A DNA stretch of 64,000 bases from Kocuria massiliensis (GTDB lineage: Bacteria; Actinomycetota; Actinomycetes; Actinomycetales; Micrococcaceae): positions 921,590 to 985,589 of the forward strand of contig NZ_LT835161.1 of the NCBI RefSeq assembly GCF_900169715.1. The letters are read 5' to 3'. A program made the translations under genes and the position numbers. The notes beneath the pieces are model-generated. The model was not told the DNA's origin. It made no database searches and worked only from the letters and a program-made list of their open reading frames with translations. This document shows, one piece after another, positions 35,840 to 45,218 of this stretch; within the stretch, counting starts at the first letter, position 1, and every line of letters begins with the position of its first letter.

Positions 35840-37141
35840 ATGGACCACCTCACCGCCCAAGATGTGTGGACGATCGTCGCCGCGTCGCTCGTCCTCTTCA
35901 TGACGCCGGGACTCGCCTTCTTCTACGGAGGAATGACCCGGGTGAACTCGGCCCTCAACATGATCTTGATGAGCTTCGTGTCGATCGGATTGGTTGGCGT
36001 GGTCTGGGCACTCTGGGGAAGTTCCATGGCCACGGCACCTGCCATGATCCCGGGAATCGTGGGAAACCCCACCGGCAACTTCGGTCTCGGCCAGTCAATT
36101 TCTGACGGAGACCTCATGTCGGCCGGATTCTCCGCAACCTTCGCCATCATTACTGTCTCGCTGATTTCCGGCTCCATCGCCGACCGCACGAAATTCGGAT
36201 CGTGGTGCGTTTTCGTTCCGCTATGGGTAACCCTCGTATACGCCCCACTGGCCTTCATGGTGTGGGCCGACGGCGGCCTCTTCGCAGAACACGGAGTGAT
36301 CGGCCAACGACTCGGAGAAGCCATCGACTTCGCCGGCGGACTCGTCGTTCACATCAACGCTGGCGTCGCGGGCCTGGTGCTCTGCCTCGTCCTCGGCGTC
36401 CGGAGAAACTTCACGACTCGGGCCGAACACCGGCCCCACAATGTGCCGTTCGTAATGCTTGGCGCCGCCATTCTCTGGTTCGGCTGGTTCGGCTTTAACG
36501 CCGGAGCCGCCACCGACGCCGCCCAAGCCGGGCGCATCTGGGTCAACACCCTCGTGTGCCCGGCGGCCGCCATGCTCGGGTGGCTCCTCACCGAACGCCT
36601 CCGCGACAAGCACCCCACCTCCCTCGGCGCGGCATCCGGCATCGTCGCCGGCCTCGTCGCCATCACCCCCGCGTGCGCCAACGTGGACCCGGCCTGGGCC
36701 ATCGTCCTGGGTTTTGTCTCCGGGGTGGCGTGTGCGCTCGCCGTCGGGCTGAAATATCGCTGGGGTTATGACGACACCTTGGACGTCGTGGGAGTGCACC
36801 TCGTCGCCGGCATCATCGGAACGCTCGCTCTGGGGTTCATTGCCACGTCAAGCACCGGACGTCCTGGATTGTTCTATGGCGGAGGCCTCGGCCTGCTTGT
36901 GACTCAGGTCGTGGCAACGGTGGCGACCGTGGGATTCACGGCCCTGGGAACGTTCTGCATCGCGTGGGTCCTCAAGCGCACCATAGGATTCCGGATCAGT
37001 GAAAGTGACGAGGAAGCGGGCATCGACGCCATGGTGCACGCGGAAACGGCATACTCGCTGATGGCCGGGGCGTCGGGGGAGCGCTCCGGAGAATCGATGG
37101 CTTCGGCGTCTCCGGCAGGTGGGGAGGATCCCCGAGTGTGA
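35840..37141 (+). CDS. amtB: ammonium transporter AmtB
   Basis: AmtB conducts ammonium/ammonia across the membrane. The 433-residue protein has about 11 hydrophobic segments, an N-terminal FMTPGLAFFYGGMTR, and the two pore histidines in GGLVVHINAGVAG (about residue 172) and DVVGVHLVAGIIG (about 322). The C-terminal 40 residues are a cytoplasmic tail. ATG at 35840 has AGGAAGGG upstream. In many actinobacteria amtB is followed by glnK and glnD before ffh; here ffh follows directly, so the PII partner genes must lie elsewhere or be absent. The 246-base upstream gap contains the ftsY terminator and presumably the nitrogen-controlled promoter, which I could not identify. Confidence 0.95.
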   Translation: MDHLTAQDVWTIVAASLVLFMTPGLAFFYGGMTRVNSALNMILMSFVSIGLVGVVWALWGSSMATAPAMIPGIVGNPTGNFGLGQSISDGDLMSAGFSATFAIITVSLISGSIADRTKFGSWCVFVPLWVTLVYAPLAFMVWADGGLFAEHGVIGQRLGEAIDFAGGLVVHINAGVAGLVLCLVLGVRRNFTTRAEHRPHNVPFVMLGAAILWFGWFGFNAGAATDAAQAGRIWVNTLVCPAAAMLGWLLTERLRDKHPTSLGAASGIVAGLVAITPACANVDPAWAIVLGFVSGVACALAVGLKYRWGYDDTLDVVGVHLVAGIIGTLALGFIATSSTGRPGLFYGGGLGLLVTQVVATVATVGFTALGTFCIAWVLKRTIGFRISESDEEAGIDAMVHAETAYSLMAGASGERSGESMASASPAGGEDPRV

Positions 37142-37287
37142 GGCGATCGGCCGTTCGCGGCGTGGAAAAATGATGAGGCTATGGGGCGGCCGGTGCTAGT
37201 CTTGTAAGCCGACCGACCACCCGTGGCGACCGGCCATGTTTGAGTGCCGCGCCCGGAGACCACTGCACTGAAAGTAGACCACGTCAC

Positions 37288-38865
37288 GTGTTCAATTCCC
37301 TCTCCGACCGTCTAGCTTCGACCTTCAAAAACCTCCGCGGCAAGGGCCGACTTTCGGAGGCTGATGTTGATGCCACCGTTCGCGAGATTCGGCGCGCGCT
37401 GTTGGACGCCGACGTCGCGGTCCCCGTGGTTCGTGCCTTCACGGCATCCATTAAGGAACGTGCCACGGGTAGCGAGGTCTCCGAGGCCCTCAACCCGGCA
37501 CAACAGGTCGTAAAGATCGTCAACGAGGAGCTCCAAGGCATCCTCGGTGGGGAAACCCGACGCATCAACATGGCCAAGACGGGCCCCACGATCATCATGC
37601 TGGCCGGCCTTCAGGGTTCGGGTAAAACGACGTTCGCGGGCAAGCTGGGACGCTGGCTCGCCGGCCAGGGCCACAAGCCGCTGCTGGTCGCGTCCGACCT
37701 CCAACGCCCCAACGCCGTCACCCAGCTGAAGGTGGTCGGCGAGCGGGCTGGCGTCCCGGTGTACGCGCCGCACCCCGGAACGACGAGTGAATTCGACGAT
37801 CCCACCGGCGATCCCGTGCAGGTGGCGCGCGACGGCGTGACTACGGCTCGCGCCAAGCTCCACGACGTCGTGATCGTGGATACCGCCGGCCGTTTGGGTG
37901 TGGACCAGGAACTCATGAAGCAGGCCCGCGATATTCGCGATGCCATTGTTCCGAACGAAGTCCTGTTTGTCATCGACGCCATGATCGGTCAAGACGCCGT
38001 CAACACGGCGTTGGCCTTCAACGAGGGCGTCGACTTTACCGGCGTCGTGCTCTCCAAGCTCGACGGCGACGCCCGCGGCGGTGCGGCACTGTCCGTCGCT
38101 TCCGTGACGGGCAAGCCGATCATGTTCGCTTCAACCGGTGAAAACGTCACCGACATCGAACAGTTCCACCCGGACCGTATGGCCAGCCGCATCCTGGACA
38201 TGGGCGACGTCCTGACCTTGATTGAGCAGGCCGAGGCGAGCTGGGACAAGGCCGAAGCCGATCGGATGGCCAAGAAATTCCAGGACCGTGAGGACTTCAC
38301 GTTCGAGGACTTCCTGGCCCAGATGCAACAGATCCGCAAAATGGGATCGATGAAGAAGATGCTGATGATGATGCCGGGTGCGGCTCAGATGCGTCAGCAG
38401 CTCGAAAACTTTGACGACCGCGAGATCGACCGGATCGAGGCCATCGTACGCTCGATGACGCCGCACGAGCGTGTGGCGCCGAAGATTATCAATGGGTCTC
38501 GACGTGCCCGTATTGCTCGCGGTTCCGGTGTGACGGTTTCAGAAGTGAACCAGCTCATGGAACGATTCGCTCAGGCCCAAAAGATGATGAAGCGTATGGC
38601 CTCTGGCCAGGGCGTTCCCGGAATGCCCGGCGGAATTCCGGGCATGGGTGGAGCCGGCGGTGCGAAGAAGAACCGCAAGAACGTCAAGGGCAAGAACGCG
38701 AAGAAGGGCCGCTCGGGTAATCCTGCAAAGCGCGAAGCGGAGCTCAAGGGTCAGGTCCGTAAGCCGGCGCAGAAGAACGGCTCGAGTTTCGGAAAGAGCC
38801 AGGATTTCGATATGGATTCCATGAATTTGCCGAAGGGCTTTGAGAAATTCCTCGGGGACAAGTAG
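37288..38865 (+). CDS. ffh: signal recognition particle protein Ffh
   Basis: Ffh binds signal peptides and 4.5S RNA and hands nascent membrane proteins to FtsY. The 525-residue protein has the N domain, the G domain with GLQGSGKTTFAGKL near residue 108, DTAGRLGVDQELM and SKLDGDARGG, and a methionine-rich M domain (MGSMKKMLMMMPG near residue 351). The C-terminus is a long Gly/Lys/Asn-rich extension typical of actinobacteria. GTG at 37288 gives the usual start MFNSLSDRL. Confidence 0.96.
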   Translation: MFNSLSDRLASTFKNLRGKGRLSEADVDATVREIRRALLDADVAVPVVRAFTASIKERATGSEVSEALNPAQQVVKIVNEELQGILGGETRRINMAKTGPTIIMLAGLQGSGKTTFAGKLGRWLAGQGHKPLLVASDLQRPNAVTQLKVVGERAGVPVYAPHPGTTSEFDDPTGDPVQVARDGVTTARAKLHDVVIVDTAGRLGVDQELMKQARDIRDAIVPNEVLFVIDAMIGQDAVNTALAFNEGVDFTGVVLSKLDGDARGGAALSVASVTGKPIMFASTGENVTDIEQFHPDRMASRILDMGDVLTLIEQAEASWDKAEADRMAKKFQDREDFTFEDFLAQMQQIRKMGSMKKMLMMMPGAAQMRQQLENFDDREIDRIEAIVRSMTPHERVAPKIINGSRRARIARGSGVTVSEVNQLMERFAQAQKMMKRMASGQGVPGMPGGIPGMGGAGGAKKNRKNVKGKNAKKGRSGNPAKREAELKGQVRKPAQKNGSSFGKSQDFDMDSMNLPKGFEKFLGDK

Positions 38866-38875
38866 ACCTAGAGTC

Positions 38876-39361
38876 ATGGTCGATACATACCTTTCCCCAG
38901 AGGATTTCAAGGCTTTCGTCGCATCTCTGCCGCGTCGACGCATGGCCGCTGGAGCAATCATTACGGACGAGTCCGATCGGTTGCTGATCGTCAAGCCCAA
39001 TTACAAGTCCGGATGGTCTTTGCCGGGTGGCACAGTTGAGGCAGGGGAGTCTCCTCAGGAAGGATGCTTCCGCGAGGTCCTCGAGGAGGTCGGGCTCGAC
39101 TTGCCCCGAGGACGCATGCTTCTGGTCTTTCACGGCCTCAATATGGGCGAATGGGGCGACTCCGCGTACTTCATGTACGACGGCGGTTCCATCCGCTCGG
39201 ATGCACCGATCACTCTTCAGGAAGAGGAGCTGACGGACTACCGCTTCGTCCCGTTGACTGAATTGGACGGATTCTTGAGCCCCGGGTTCTCGGACCGATT
39301 GCGCCAGGCACATGACGTCCGGGGGACGGACGCGGTCATCGAGCTCAGCTCACACGGCTGA
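38876..39361 (+). CDS. Nudix hydrolase
   Basis: Nudix enzymes hydrolyse nucleoside diphosphates linked to another group. This 161-residue protein carries the full Nudix box, GTVEAGESPQEGCFREV followed by LEEVGL, at about residues 51-73, with the catalytic REVLEE glutamates intact. The substrate is unknown; the rest of the sequence resembles ADP-ribose/NTP-type members only in general. ATG at 38876 lies 10 bases after the ffh stop, so it may be read through from ffh. Confidence 0.9.
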   Translation: MVDTYLSPEDFKAFVASLPRRRMAAGAIITDESDRLLIVKPNYKSGWSLPGGTVEAGESPQEGCFREVLEEVGLDLPRGRMLLVFHGLNMGEWGDSAYFMYDGGSIRSDAPITLQEEELTDYRFVPLTELDGFLSPGFSDRLRQAHDVRGTDAVIELSSHG

Positions 39362-39390
39362 ACCGACCATCCACATCATTCGCATCCTCA

Positions 39391-39402
39391 CCTCACGTGA
39401 GG
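39391..39402. promoter_or_regulatory. 12-bp perfect palindrome, possible operator
   Basis: CCTCACGTGAGG is a perfect palindrome 55 bases before the start of the gene at 39458, in a 96-base intergenic stretch. It could be a repressor site. No matching second site was found nearby, and no regulator is assigned. Confidence 0.4.
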
Positions 39403-39457
39403 AGAACACGAGTAGCGTGAGGAATAGACAGACCGACCACTGCGAAAGGGGAATTTC

Positions 39458-40558
39458 GTGACGGAACAGCGTCCCACCCACCCAACGCCTGAACCCGGAG
39501 GCATCTCCTGGCAGTGGGTCCCCGTTCGTTTGGATCTTCACCGCCAGCTTCGGGAGACGTCTGAGGGTGGCGTCGTCGTGACGGGCAGCGGTGTTGACGC
39601 CGAGCGTGAGCGCATACTTGCGGTGATTCGTGAACAGTCGGTGCCAGCCCTCTATACGGTCGGCGATCACAACTTACGGCTGATGGTGCCGGTACATATC
39701 CGCGACGAGATCACCCACGTGGCCAGGGCAGACGAAAACGGCGAGCTTAGCCTGGGCGGCGAACTCGGTGAGTTCATGGAAACCATTCTGGCCTTCCCAG
39801 GTCTGGAATACGCCTCATGGCAAACGGGCGACGGCATAACGGGTGCGCCAAGCGCCGTCGCCATGTTCGAAGCAAGCCACCGGCAGGTGCAGCGTGCCAT
39901 CGTTCAGTCGAAGCCCGAGGGATGGATTGAGCGTGCCAGCGCGGGCGACCGCTGGGTGATCGTGACCTCGGAACGTTACGAGGATCTCCTATCGATCGTC
40001 GACGAACTTCCGCACCGAGCCGTCGTACTCGACACCGACGGTGAGCATCGTGCCGCGACATTCTGCCCCACCGTCGGGGACCCTGTGACCTTGGCGTGGG
40101 GTCCTGTCCGAGGCGCGGTGTTCACCTATCCCACAAATTCCCCGGCCGGTGCACTGCAATCCGAAATCGCCGGCCAGGAGGAGCGTGAGGTCCGCGACGC
40201 CGCTCGGACTCAAGCGGTGAAGAACCTGACGGAAGCCTTCGGGCTGGATGACGTCGGTGCACGCCGCCTTTCGCGATACGCAGCGGACGATCACGGACGT
40301 TTTGCTCCCGAGTCCGTCCTCCAACTCTTGGGGCTCACCGATATGCCCGCAAAGATCATCGACGGTCGTAAGGCCATGGCCGATCAGCCAGATTACGAAC
40401 GGGTGGAAGCGCACGGCCGTGCCCTGAACCTCGACGACGGCCGCGCGGCCCTCCACGCGGCCCAGGAGCTCGGGGCCACGGCGCGCCGAAGCGGATGGGC
40501 CTTAGCCGCCGCAACCGGCGTCGGTATTGGTGCGTGGCTGCTACGTCGTAAGCGATAG
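39458..40558 (+). CDS. hypothetical protein with C-terminal membrane anchor
   Basis: I do not recognise this 366-residue protein. GTG at 39458 lies 9-12 bases after AAAGGGG. The N-terminal part (to about residue 250) is mixed alpha/beta with no catalytic motif I can name. Residues 250-345 look helical and charged. The last 20 residues (GWALAAATGVGIGAWLLRRK) form a single hydrophobic helix with a basic end, as in tail-anchored proteins facing the cytoplasm. It ends 2 bases before the histidine kinase gene, so it may be part of that operon and act in the same signalling pathway. This is inference from position. Confidence 0.65.
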   Translation: MTEQRPTHPTPEPGGISWQWVPVRLDLHRQLRETSEGGVVVTGSGVDAERERILAVIREQSVPALYTVGDHNLRLMVPVHIRDEITHVARADENGELSLGGELGEFMETILAFPGLEYASWQTGDGITGAPSAVAMFEASHRQVQRAIVQSKPEGWIERASAGDRWVIVTSERYEDLLSIVDELPHRAVVLDTDGEHRAATFCPTVGDPVTLAWGPVRGAVFTYPTNSPAGALQSEIAGQEEREVRDAARTQAVKNLTEAFGLDDVGARRLSRYAADDHGRFAPESVLQLLGLTDMPAKIIDGRKAMADQPDYERVEAHGRALNLDDGRAALHAAQELGATARRSGWALAAATGVGIGAWLLRRKR

Positions 40559-40560
40559 GC

Positions 40561-41973
40561 GTGGCTCACCACCCGAAACTCGCGGCCCTCAACGGGTGGC
40601 TCAACGATCCAGAAGCCCCCGAATGGATACGCCCACGCCCGGGAAAGAGATCGCAACGGGCCGACGTTCTGCTGGCAGTGGTTTTGGCCGTCTTGAGTTT
40701 CCTGCTGACGGGCCTCATGCAGTCGTTTGGCGGTCCGCTAGGCGAGAGCACCTATTCGCCGGTCGATTACGGTGCGGCGGTTCTCATGCCTCTCGGCCTT
40801 CTCTTCCGACGAAGATTTCCGCTGGTCACATTGATGGTGGCCACCGTTCTCTTTCTGGGGCTGTCTACCCTCTCGCCCGCCGTGGCGACATCATGGATAT
40901 TTCAGGCGTGCTACTTTTCCGCCATCTACACGGCGGTGGCCTGGGCGCCGCATCGTCGCCGTACGTGGATCGTCGTCGGTTTGGTGGTGGTCGGCTTCCT
41001 AGCCCTGATTGCGGTGCCCTGGATGCTCCAATCCACGTATGAAACCGGCCTGCGAATCAAACTTGACGACACGCAAGGGCCGCTCGATCCGGTGATCGCC
41101 TACGCCATGTTCTCGGCGCTCGTGAACGTCGCATATCTGTGTGGCGCAGCCCTTTTCGGTAGAAGTTCCTGGAAGGGCGCACTGAGACGCTCCCGCCTGG
41201 CCGAACAGACGCGCACCATCGAAAGCCAAACACGGATGCTAACGCGACAGGCGATTGTCGAAGATCGATTGAGGTTGGCCCGTGACCTTCACGATTCCGT
41301 GGGCCATCATTTTACCGGGGTGGGCCTCCAAGCCGGAGGCGTCAGGAGAATCGTGGAACGCTCGGTCGTGGGGGATCGAGTGATATTAAACGAGGAGCAG
41401 ACGAGCCTCGTGAAGGAATCCTTACAGGCCATCGAATCCAGCACTAAGAAAGGCATCGGCGAACTCCAGACCGTCCTGCGGGTGCTTCGTGCCGAAGACG
41501 AGGAGAACGAAGTAGGTCCGGAAGCTTTCCGAGATCTTCCGGCCTTGCTCGAACATTTTGAAGAGCTGGGCCTCACGACGCGATTGTGGATTAGCGGTGA
41601 CAACGGATTGGTCTTCGATGAATTGGCCGAACATCCGTCCGCAGAAGTGAGGAGAGGCCTCTATCTGATGATTCAGGAGGCCCTGAACAACGTGCTGAAG
41701 CATTCCATCTCTCGGGAGGCCAAACTGGCCGTGAAGTCCCGCCGCACCACGCAGGAACTCGAAGTGCAGATTCTCGACGCCGGACCGGCGCGAGCCGCAA
41801 CCTCAGAACGCCTGGTTTCCAGTAGTGGCGCAGGGATTCGGGGCATTGAAGAACGGGTCACACGGTGGGGAGGCCACATCCAGTATGGACCGTCGAGTGA
41901 AACGGCTGGGTGGACTATCTCATGGACTATTCCCTGGCCCGTTTCATGGAGCAGTGGAGAGGACTCCGAATGA
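40561..41973 (+). CDS. sensor histidine kinase of the NarL-partner (HPK7, HisKA_3) type
   Basis: The 470-residue membrane kinase has about five to six hydrophobic segments in residues 35-200 and a coiled-coil linker. The dimerisation/phosphoacceptor helix LARDLHDSVGHHF carries the phosphorylated His244. A GHKL-type ATPase end follows, with NNVLKHS as the N box and GAGIRGIEERV as the glycine motif. There is no extracytoplasmic sensor domain of size, so it probably senses within the membrane, as LiaS and DesK do. It is coupled to the response regulator by an ATGA overlap. The signal is unknown. Confidence 0.92.
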   Translation: MAHHPKLAALNGWLNDPEAPEWIRPRPGKRSQRADVLLAVVLAVLSFLLTGLMQSFGGPLGESTYSPVDYGAAVLMPLGLLFRRRFPLVTLMVATVLFLGLSTLSPAVATSWIFQACYFSAIYTAVAWAPHRRRTWIVVGLVVVGFLALIAVPWMLQSTYETGLRIKLDDTQGPLDPVIAYAMFSALVNVAYLCGAALFGRSSWKGALRRSRLAEQTRTIESQTRMLTRQAIVEDRLRLARDLHDSVGHHFTGVGLQAGGVRRIVERSVVGDRVILNEEQTSLVKESLQAIESSTKKGIGELQTVLRVLRAEDEENEVGPEAFRDLPALLEHFEELGLTTRLWISGDNGLVFDELAEHPSAEVRRGLYLMIQEALNNVLKHSISREAKLAVKSRRTTQELEVQILDAGPARAATSERLVSSSGAGIRGIEERVTRWGGHIQYGPSSETAGWTISWTIPWPVSWSSGEDSE

Positions 41974-42695
41974 AACAGCCGTTGCGGGTATTTCTCGTCG
42001 ACGACCAAGAACTGGTCAGGTCGGGATTTTCGTTGGTCCTATCGGTCGAACCGGGGATCGAGGTCGTGGGTTCGGCCGCCAACGGAATGTCGGCCTTGGA
42101 ACAGCTGCGGGCCGATCCCGCCGACATCGTGCTCATGGACATTCAGATGCCGGGAATGAGTGGTCTCGAGGCGACTCGCGCCGTCGTCGCCGAGGGCCTC
42201 GGGCAGGTCATCATGTTGACGACCTTTGATCGGTCGGATTACCTCTTTGGTGCCCTCCAAGCCGGAGCAAGCGGATTCTTGCTGAAAACGGCCAGCGCGG
42301 AAGACCTCGTGGCCGCGATTGAGGCAGTGGCCGACGGACATGCACTCTTGAGCCCGGAAGTCACGCTTCCGTTGATCCGACGTTTCGTGGAGCCGGATTC
42401 GTTCCGCTCCGGGGACGGGGCACACAGCGCGGGTCCAGGAAACCGTGGAACTGCGCGTGACGAGGAAATTTCTCCCGACCAGGCGCGGGCTTTGGACGAG
42501 TTGTCGGAGCGGGAGAAAGAAGTGCTGGTGCTGATGGCTCAGGGTAAGTCTAATACCGAAATTGCTGCCGAACTCTTCCTCGGTTTGGCTACCGTCAAAA
42601 CCCACGTATCTCGGGTATTCGCCAAAACCGGAAGTCGAGACCGGGTGCAGGCCGTGATCTTTGCCCTGCGTACCGGACTAGCCGATCTGGAGTAG
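41970..42695 (+). CDS. response regulator, NarL/FixJ (LuxR-HTH) family
   Basis: The 241-residue protein has a receiver domain with acidic pocket DD (11-12), phosphoacceptor Asp57 in VLMDIQMPGMSG, and Lys in LLKTAS. It then has a linker and a C-terminal LuxR-type HTH (LSEREKEVLVLMAQGKSNTE). ATG at 41970 overlaps the kinase stop. The linker between domains (about residues 145-180) is longer than usual. Targets are unknown. The kinase-regulator pair sits between a tail-anchored protein and rpsP. Confidence 0.93.
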   Translation: MKQPLRVFLVDDQELVRSGFSLVLSVEPGIEVVGSAANGMSALEQLRADPADIVLMDIQMPGMSGLEATRAVVAEGLGQVIMLTTFDRSDYLFGALQAGASGFLLKTASAEDLVAAIEAVADGHALLSPEVTLPLIRRFVEPDSFRSGDGAHSAGPGNRGTARDEEISPDQARALDELSEREKEVLVLMAQGKSNTEIAAELFLGLATVKTHVSRVFAKTGSRDRVQAVIFALRTGLADLE

Positions 42696-42899
42696 GCCTC
42701 CCACGTGATGCAGACGACCACGCCGGGAAGGTTGACGTGCTGGTCATGCCTGGACACGTCTGGCATACTTGACGGGTACTCAATGCGCGCGGCCCCTCTC
42801 ACCGTGTGACATTAGGTTCGCAGGATCTTGCACGACAACCCCGCCCCACGGGTGTGCGTCTGGATCCGACCTTGTATAGATACAGGAGAGTCCACACAA

Positions 42900-43328
42900 G
42901 TGGCTGTTAAGATTCGTTTGAAGCGTTTGGGCAAAATCCGCGATCCGCGTTACCGCGTGGTCGTGGCCGATTCCCGTACCAAGCGAGATGGTCGTGCCAT
43001 CGAGGAGATCGGCATCTACCAGCCGACCGAAAACCCCTCGTTGGTTCAGATCGATTCCGAGCGTGCGCAGTACTGGCTGTCCGTCGGCGCTCAGCCGACC
43101 GAACAGGTGCTCGCGTTGTTGAAGCTGACCGGCGACTGGGCCAAGTTCAAGGGCGAGGGCGCTGCTGAATCGACCGTTAAGCCGGTTGAGAGCAAGCCTG
43201 AGTTCCAGGTCCCGGAAAAGGACTCCGTGATCATCACCGAGGCGATCACCAAGAAGGGTGACGCCAAGGCTGAAGAGGCTCAGGAGTCTGAGGACAAGGC
43301 CGAGGCCGCCGAAGAGTCTGCCGAATAA
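42900..43328 (+). CDS. rpsP: 30S ribosomal protein bS16
   Basis: bS16 is a structural protein of the small subunit needed for assembly. The product begins [19 protein letters not shown], the standard start, from GTG at 42900 with ACAGGAGAG upstream. At 142 residues it is longer than the roughly 85 of Gram-negative forms because of an acidic, Ala/Glu-rich C-terminal tail, common in actinobacteria. It opens the rpsP-khpA pair. Confidence 0.97.
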   Translation: MAVKIRLKRLGKIRDPRYRVVVADSRTKRDGRAIEEIGIYQPTENPSLVQIDSERAQYWLSVGAQPTEQVLALLKLTGDWAKFKGEGAAESTVKPVESKPEFQVPEKDSVIITEAITKKGDAKAEEAQESEDKAEAAEESAE

Positions 43329-43330
43329 TC

Positions 43331-43576
43331 ATGTTGTCCGAAGCCTTGAAGCACCTCGTCCAGGGGATTGTTGATCACCCCGAAGATGTCGATGTTCGTT
43401 CCCGATCCGGCAGGAGAGGGCAGACCCTTGAGGTCCGCACCCATCCTGAGGATCTAGGTCGCGTCATCGGCCGGGGCGGTCGTACCGCAAAGTCGGTGCG
43501 TACCGTGATTAATGCTCTGGCCGACGGAGAACAGGTTCGGGTGGACGTCGTCGATACCGACAGGCGTCACTCATAA
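43331..43576 (+). CDS. khpA: KH-domain RNA-binding protein KhpA
   Basis: This 81-residue protein is almost entirely one KH domain with the RNA-binding GxxG loop in VIGRGGRTAKSVR near residue 48. KhpA (YlqC) partners with KhpB/Jag in other Gram-positive bacteria and affects cell division and small-RNA function. Its gene is usually between rpsP and rimM, as here. It starts 2 bases after the rpsP stop. Confidence 0.93.
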   Translation: MLSEALKHLVQGIVDHPEDVDVRSRSGRRGQTLEVRTHPEDLGRVIGRGGRTAKSVRTVINALADGEQVRVDVVDTDRRHS

Positions 43577-43603
43577 CATGAACGGCATTATGCCGTGACG
43601 ATG

Positions 43604-43636
43604 GGCCCGCGTTCACCTTTGTGGTGGACGCGGGCC
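43604..43636 (+). terminator. probable intrinsic terminator between khpA and rimM
   Basis: GGCCCGCGT (43604-43612) and ACGCGGGCC (43628-43636) form a perfect 9-bp stem, extended inward by CACC/GGTG, and are followed by TGTTATATTT. It suggests rimM-trmD-rplS have their own promoter or rely on read-through. Confidence 0.65.
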
Positions 43637-43698
43637 TGTTATATTTCCGTGGAGTACACCGTGGCGATCTGGCCACCGAAGTGAAGGAGACCACCGCT

Positions 43699-44268
43699 GT
43701 GAAGGTGCAGGTTGCGCGTATCGGCAAACCCCACGGGATCAAGGGGGAGGTCACGGTTCAGCTGTACACGGATAGCCCGGAGGCCCGCATGGCCAAGGGC
43801 GCAGAATTCGTCTTGGAGCCGCCGCATCCCTTGGCGCCTCACGGTACCGTGACCATTTCGAGCGCACGGTGGAATAAGTCCATCATGGTGCTGGGCTTCC
43901 GGGAAGTGCGCACCCGCAATGACGCGGAAGCTCTTCGGGAGCACCGTTTGGTGCTGGATACCGACACCGAGGAAGATTCGACTGAGGGTTACTACGAGCA
44001 CGAACTCGAAGGGCTGGACGTCTACGTTGTCTCCTCGCCTGATGAAACGGAACTGACGGAGCCGGTGGGAACCGTCGCAGGTCTCCAGACCATGCCCACC
44101 CAGGACCTCCTCACCGTCACCCTTCACGATGGCACCGAAGCGCTGATCCCGTTTGTGGAAGAGATTGTCCCGGACGTCGACCTGGAGCAGGGCTTTGTCG
44201 TGTTGTGTCCGCCGCCCGGGCTCCTCACCGTAAATTCGGACGACGAGGATGACGAGGCGGCGCAATGA
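43699..44268 (+). CDS. rimM: ribosome maturation factor RimM
   Basis: RimM helps assemble the 30S head by binding uS19. The 189-residue protein has the N-terminal RimM motif [12 protein letters not shown] and a PRC-barrel C-terminal half. GTG at 43699 follows AAGGAG at a 9-base distance. Earlier in-frame starts at 43621 or 43681 would add unconserved residues. The stop overlaps the trmD start (ATGA). Confidence 0.94.
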   Translation: MKVQVARIGKPHGIKGEVTVQLYTDSPEARMAKGAEFVLEPPHPLAPHGTVTISSARWNKSIMVLGFREVRTRNDAEALREHRLVLDTDTEEDSTEGYYEHELEGLDVYVVSSPDETELTEPVGTVAGLQTMPTQDLLTVTLHDGTEALIPFVEEIVPDVDLEQGFVVLCPPPGLLTVNSDDEDDEAAQ

Positions 44269-45074
44269 CTCCTCGCTACGACGTCATCTCCATTTTTCCC
44301 GAATACCTCCAGCCGCTCGAGCTCTCCCTGATTGGCAAGGCCCGCCGCGCAGGCTTGCTGGACCTAACGATCAGCGATCTTCGCGATTTCACGACTGATC
44401 GTCATCGAACCGTTGACGACACCCCGTACGGTGGCGGAGCGGGCATGGTCATGAAGGCCGAACCTTGGGCGCAGGCGCTGGAATCCCTGCTTCCCGACGG
44501 CGACGACGCCGAAATGTTCAGCATTTTGGACGTCAACGATAGCCCTCTCTTGGTCGTTCCGTCCCCGGCCGGACACGTCTTTACGCAACGCACGGCTGAA
44601 GAATTTGCTACGGAACGGCACATCGTTTTCGCTTGTGGCCGGTACGAAGGCATCGACGAGCGGGTTCTCGAGTGGGCCGCGGATCGCTTTCGAGTGCTGC
44701 CGGTCAGCCTGGGGGACTACGTGTTGAACGGGGGAGAGGTCGCGGTGATGGCGATGATCGAGGCCACCGCTCGCCTCCTGCCCGGCGTGATTGGTAATCC
44801 CGAGTCTTTGGTTGAAGAGTCCCATTCCGACGGATTGCTGGAATACCCCGTCTACACCAAGCCATCTGTATGGCGGGACCGGCCCGTTCCGGAGGTCCTC
44901 CTATCGGGTCATCACGCCGTCATCGCGCGGGCTCGTCGTGATTGGCAATTAGAACGGACCGCACGACGTCGTCCAGATCTCATCGAGGGGCTGCCAGAGT
45001 CCTCGTTGGACCGGAAGGACCAGGCGGTGCTGCGTGACGTGACCGCACACAGTGATGAGGACAACACCGAGTAG
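44265..45074 (+). CDS. trmD: tRNA (guanine37-N1)-methyltransferase TrmD
   Basis: TrmD makes m1G37 next to the anticodon, preventing frameshifts. The 269-residue protein has [16 protein letters not shown] near residue 50. It also has the SAM-binding trefoil knot, [13 protein letters not shown] then [15 protein letters not shown] near residues 125-155. Length is normal. It is translationally coupled to rimM and followed by the long rplS leader. Confidence 0.97.
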   Translation: MTPRYDVISIFPEYLQPLELSLIGKARRAGLLDLTISDLRDFTTDRHRTVDDTPYGGGAGMVMKAEPWAQALESLLPDGDDAEMFSILDVNDSPLLVVPSPAGHVFTQRTAEEFATERHIVFACGRYEGIDERVLEWAADRFRVLPVSLGDYVLNGGEVAVMAMIEATARLLPGVIGNPESLVEESHSDGLLEYPVYTKPSVWRDRPVPEVLLSGHHAVIARARRDWQLERTARRRPDLIEGLPESSLDRKDQAVLRDVTAHSDEDNTE

Positions 45075-45136
45075 TTCATTTACCCCGCGTTCCTCCGTGG
45101 AACTGATCAGTGCGGTGTGGCAGAATAGGGGATCGC

Positions 45137-45218
45137 GCCGTCTCCGGGCACGCCCCTGCCGCAGGGGGAAGAGCGACCATACGGAAGACGGCACCTCAGC
45201 ACCAATCGTGATGAGGTG
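45137..45218 (+). promoter_or_regulatory. structured leader upstream of rplS
   Basis: The 240 bases between trmD and rplS can fold. GCCGTCT (45137-45143) pairs with AGACGGC (45186-45192) around an inner CCCCT/AGGGG hairpin. Immediately after, CACCTCA (45192-45198) pairs with TGAGGTG (45212-45218). A weak -10-like CAGAAT lies at 45121-45126, just ahead. Leaders that bind bL19 are known in Firmicutes; whether this is an analogue is untested. Confidence 0.4.

Noticed and set aside
37188-37235. GGCCGGT/ACCGGCC inverted repeat between amtB and ffh as a terminator
   Set aside because: Only a 7-bp stem with a 34-base loop and a weak T tract; not convincing.
42900-43328. Extended acidic tail of bS16 as a gene fusion
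   Set aside because: Such Ala/Glu-rich tails are common in actinobacterial bS16 and show no second domain.
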